NCBI GenBank assembly: GCA_950097035.1
Contig: CATNDT010000008.1
Coordinates: forward strand, 1-36,396
Direction of reading: 5' to 3'
Length of the DNA: 36,396 nucleotides
Source: an uncultured Oscillibacter sp.
Lineage (GTDB): Bacteria > Bacillota > Clostridia > Oscillospirales > Oscillospiraceae
Under the pieces are notes generated by a model that worked only from the letters and a program-made list of their open reading frames with translations, had not been told where the DNA came from and did no database searches. Below are positions 34,376 through 36,396 of this stretch, in pieces. A program made the position numbers and the translations under genes. The first letter of the stretch is position 1. Every line of letters starts with the position of its first letter.

Positions 34376-35212
34376 ATGCTGGACAGCTTTTGCGATTTTC
34401 TTGTGACCCAGGGCAAGGCGGAGAACACGGTAAAATCCTATCGCCAAGCGGCGGGCGATTATATGAGATGGTATGAGGCCACCTTTGGGGAGCCGATGGG
34501 GCAGCTCTACCGTGCCAATGTACTGGACTACATCTCCTATCTCCGGACGGTGAAGAAATTGGCCAATCGGTCGGTGGACGCCAAATTGGCGGCGCTCCAA
34601 AGCCTTAACGAGCATTTGATCGAAGCTGGCGTCCAGACCGACACCGTACTGGGCAAGCGGGATTATCTGAAGGTGCAGACTGCTTATGCCAATCCCAGTA
34701 CGGTAAGCCGCGAGCAGGTGGAGGCATTTCGGCAGCGGGTCCTGGTGAGCAACGGCAAGCGGGATCATGCCATCGTCACCATACTGGCCTACGCCGGATT
34801 GCGGATCAGCGAGTGTCTGGATCTCTACCCGGAAGATGTGTCGCTGACGGCCAAGGAGATCTCCGTCTGCCACGGGAAGGGTGATAAAGCCCGAGTAGTC
34901 TTCATCGGCGATAAGGTGGTCAATGCCGTGCGGGAGTATCTGAAAGAACGGCCTGATACGGGCAGTCCCTACCTTTTCCTCAGTCGCCGGGGCGGACGAT
35001 TGAGCCGCGGGCAGGTCAATCGGATCTTCAATGCCCACTCCGACACCATCACCCCGCATACGCTCCGACACTTTTTTTGCTCCGAGGCTCTTGAGGTCGG
35101 GTATGGTATTAACGAGGTGGCCAATCAGGCCGGCCATTCCAATGTCCACACCACCTTGCTCTATACCAACCCCACCCGGGAAAAGATGAAGGAGAAAGCA
35201 AACTTGCTATAA
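34376..35212 (+). CDS. Tyrosine recombinase (XerC/D-like)
   Basis: SAM-like N-domain; LAYAGLRISECLDLYPEDV; HTLRHFFCSEALEVGYGINEVANQAGHSNVHTTLLYTNPTREKM, i.e. R..H-x-x-R..H/Y catalytic set. Confidence 0.92.
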   Translation: MLDSFCDFLVTQGKAENTVKSYRQAAGDYMRWYEATFGEPMGQLYRANVLDYISYLRTVKKLANRSVDAKLAALQSLNEHLIEAGVQTDTVLGKRDYLKVQTAYANPSTVSREQVEAFRQRVLVSNGKRDHAIVTILAYAGLRISECLDLYPEDVSLTAKEISVCHGKGDKARVVFIGDKVVNAVREYLKERPDTGSPYLFLSRRGGRLSRGQVNRIFNAHSDTITPHTLRHFFCSEALEVGYGINEVANQAGHSNVHTTLLYTNPTREKMKEKANLL

Positions 35213-35245
35213 ACTGCCATCAGAGTAGAAAACCTTTTATCCATG

Positions 35246-35254
35246 TGCTATAAT
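35246..35254 (+). promoter_or_regulatory. Extended -10 promoter element upstream of rhuM-like gene
   Basis: TGcTATAAT at 35246-35254, ~30 bp before the 35286 ATG. Confidence 0.5.
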
Positions 35255-35285
35255 AAAGAAACCAAACATAGAAGGGGTTACTCCT

Positions 35286-36347
35286 ATGAAAAAGAAGAAC
35301 GAGATCTCCATCCGTTCCAGCGCCGCCGAATACCTGACCTTTGTTGCCACCACCGGCGACAGCCAGGAGAGCATCGAGATGCGCTATGAGGATGAAAATA
35401 TTTGGCTGACCCAGAAAATGATGGCCCAGCTCTACGATGTTGATGTAAGAACCATCAATTTCCATATTCAAAAGGTCTATGAGGACAGTGAGCTGGAAGA
35501 AAGGGCAACTATCCGAAATTTTCGGATAGTTCAAACGGAAGGTACCCGCCAAGTTAGCCGTGAGGTCAAACACTATAACCTCCAGATGATCATTGCTGTC
35601 GGCTTTAAGGTCAACAATGATCGAGCTGTTCAGTTCCGTAAGTGGGCCAACACTATCGTCAAGGATTACACCATCAAGGGTTGGGTCATGGATGAGGAGC
35701 GGCTCAAGAACGGCGGCAGCGTACTGACGGAGAAGTATTTTGAAGAGCAGCTGGAGAAGATCCGGGAGATCCGCCTCTCCGAGCGCAGGTTCTATCAAAA
35801 GATCACTGATATTTACGCGACTGCGCTGGACTATGACCGGACGGCCAAGACCACGAAAGAGTTTTTCGCCAAGGTTCAGAACAAAATGCACTTTGCCGTC
35901 CATGGCAACACTGCGGCCGAGGTCATTTATCGCCGGGCCGACGCCGATAAGCCCCATATGGGTCTGACCTCGTGGAAAGCGGCGCCGGATGGCAAGATCA
36001 TGAAAAGCGATGTCAGCATTGCCAAGAACTATCTGACGGAGGATGAGCTGCAGTCCCTGGAACGGATCGTGTCCGCCTATCTTGATCTGGCGGAAGACCG
36101 GGCGCGTCGGCACATCCCCATGACGATGGAGGATTGGGCGAAGCGGCTGGACATCTTCCTTTCAGCAGATGACCGGGCCATCCTCACGGATGCCGGAAGT
36201 ATTACTGCCGAGATTGCCAAAGCGCACGCCGAGACGGAGTTTGAAAAATATCGTATCATCCAGGACCGGCTGTACGAGAGTGATTTTGACCGATTTATAG
36301 CCTTAGAGGGAGAAATGGAGCGTTTGCAGGGAACAGACCAGGAATAA
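35286..36347 (+). CDS. rhuM: RhuM-family protein
   Basis: ENIWLTQKMMAQLYDVDVRTINFHIQKVYEDSELEERATIRNFRIVQTEG...HYNLQMIIAVGFKVNNDRAVQFRKWAN matches the RhuM family. Confidence 0.9.
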   Translation: MKKKNEISIRSSAAEYLTFVATTGDSQESIEMRYEDENIWLTQKMMAQLYDVDVRTINFHIQKVYEDSELEERATIRNFRIVQTEGTRQVSREVKHYNLQMIIAVGFKVNNDRAVQFRKWANTIVKDYTIKGWVMDEERLKNGGSVLTEKYFEEQLEKIREIRLSERRFYQKITDIYATALDYDRTAKTTKEFFAKVQNKMHFAVHGNTAAEVIYRRADADKPHMGLTSWKAAPDGKIMKSDVSIAKNYLTEDELQSLERIVSAYLDLAEDRARRHIPMTMEDWAKRLDIFLSADDRAILTDAGSITAEIAKAHAETEFEKYRIIQDRLYESDFDRFIALEGEMERLQGTDQE

Positions 36348-36396
36348 TATGCTTGCCTTTTCCCTGATTACCCGTTATAATATTTTCATACAGTAT

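Noticed and set aside
34238-36113. Minus-strand ORFs of ~300 aa opposite the recombinase and RhuM genes
   Set aside because: Antisense to clear tyrosine recombinase and RhuM CDSs; no recognisable domain.

Overview
Most of this window reads as part of an integrative and conjugative element (ICE) from a gut-type Firmicutes/Clostridia genome. (1) Positions 1-11.9 kb hold a compact, translationally coupled type IV secretion/conjugation module: a repeat protein truncated at the window edge, a membrane-anchored NlpC/P60 hydrolase, a PrgI/VirB3-like membrane protein, a VirB4 ATPase, DUF5697- and DUF6100-like proteins, a VirD4 coupling protein, an S1-domain protein with an acidic repeat tail, and a small type I membrane protein. 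(2) Positions 11.93-12.22 kb hold a highly structured non-coding region with a near-consensus promoter and a very long terminator-like hairpin, directly before a DUF3268-like zinc-finger gene and a sigma-like gene. (3) Positions 13.3-20.3 kb hold a sensory island. It has an orphan family-1 solute-binding lipoprotein, a membrane-tethered LuxR-type regulator, a 7TM sensor with a degenerate kinase end, a separate soluble PAS-histidine kinase and a NarL/LuxR response regulator. (4) Positions 20.3-31.7 kb hold an apparent operon. It encodes a stand-alone receiver-like protein lacking the phospho-Asp, a 1260-aa Ig-like-repeat protein with a C-terminal dockerin, a transglutaminase-like protein with a C-terminal dockerin, and a 1802-aa MBG/YDG-repeat protein with three SLH domains. 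The N-terminus of the last looks cohesin-like. (5) Positions 31.7-36.4 kb hold a membrane protein, an XRE regulator, Tn916 orf7/orf8-like regulators, a tyrosine recombinase with a cluster of inverted repeats, and a RhuM-family gene. The main hypothesis is an ICE-borne sensory system controlling a dockerin/SLH surface complex. A dyad centred at about -42.5 from a predicted start site sits upstream of the exported-protein operon. All assignments come from reading the sequence; no database search was run.
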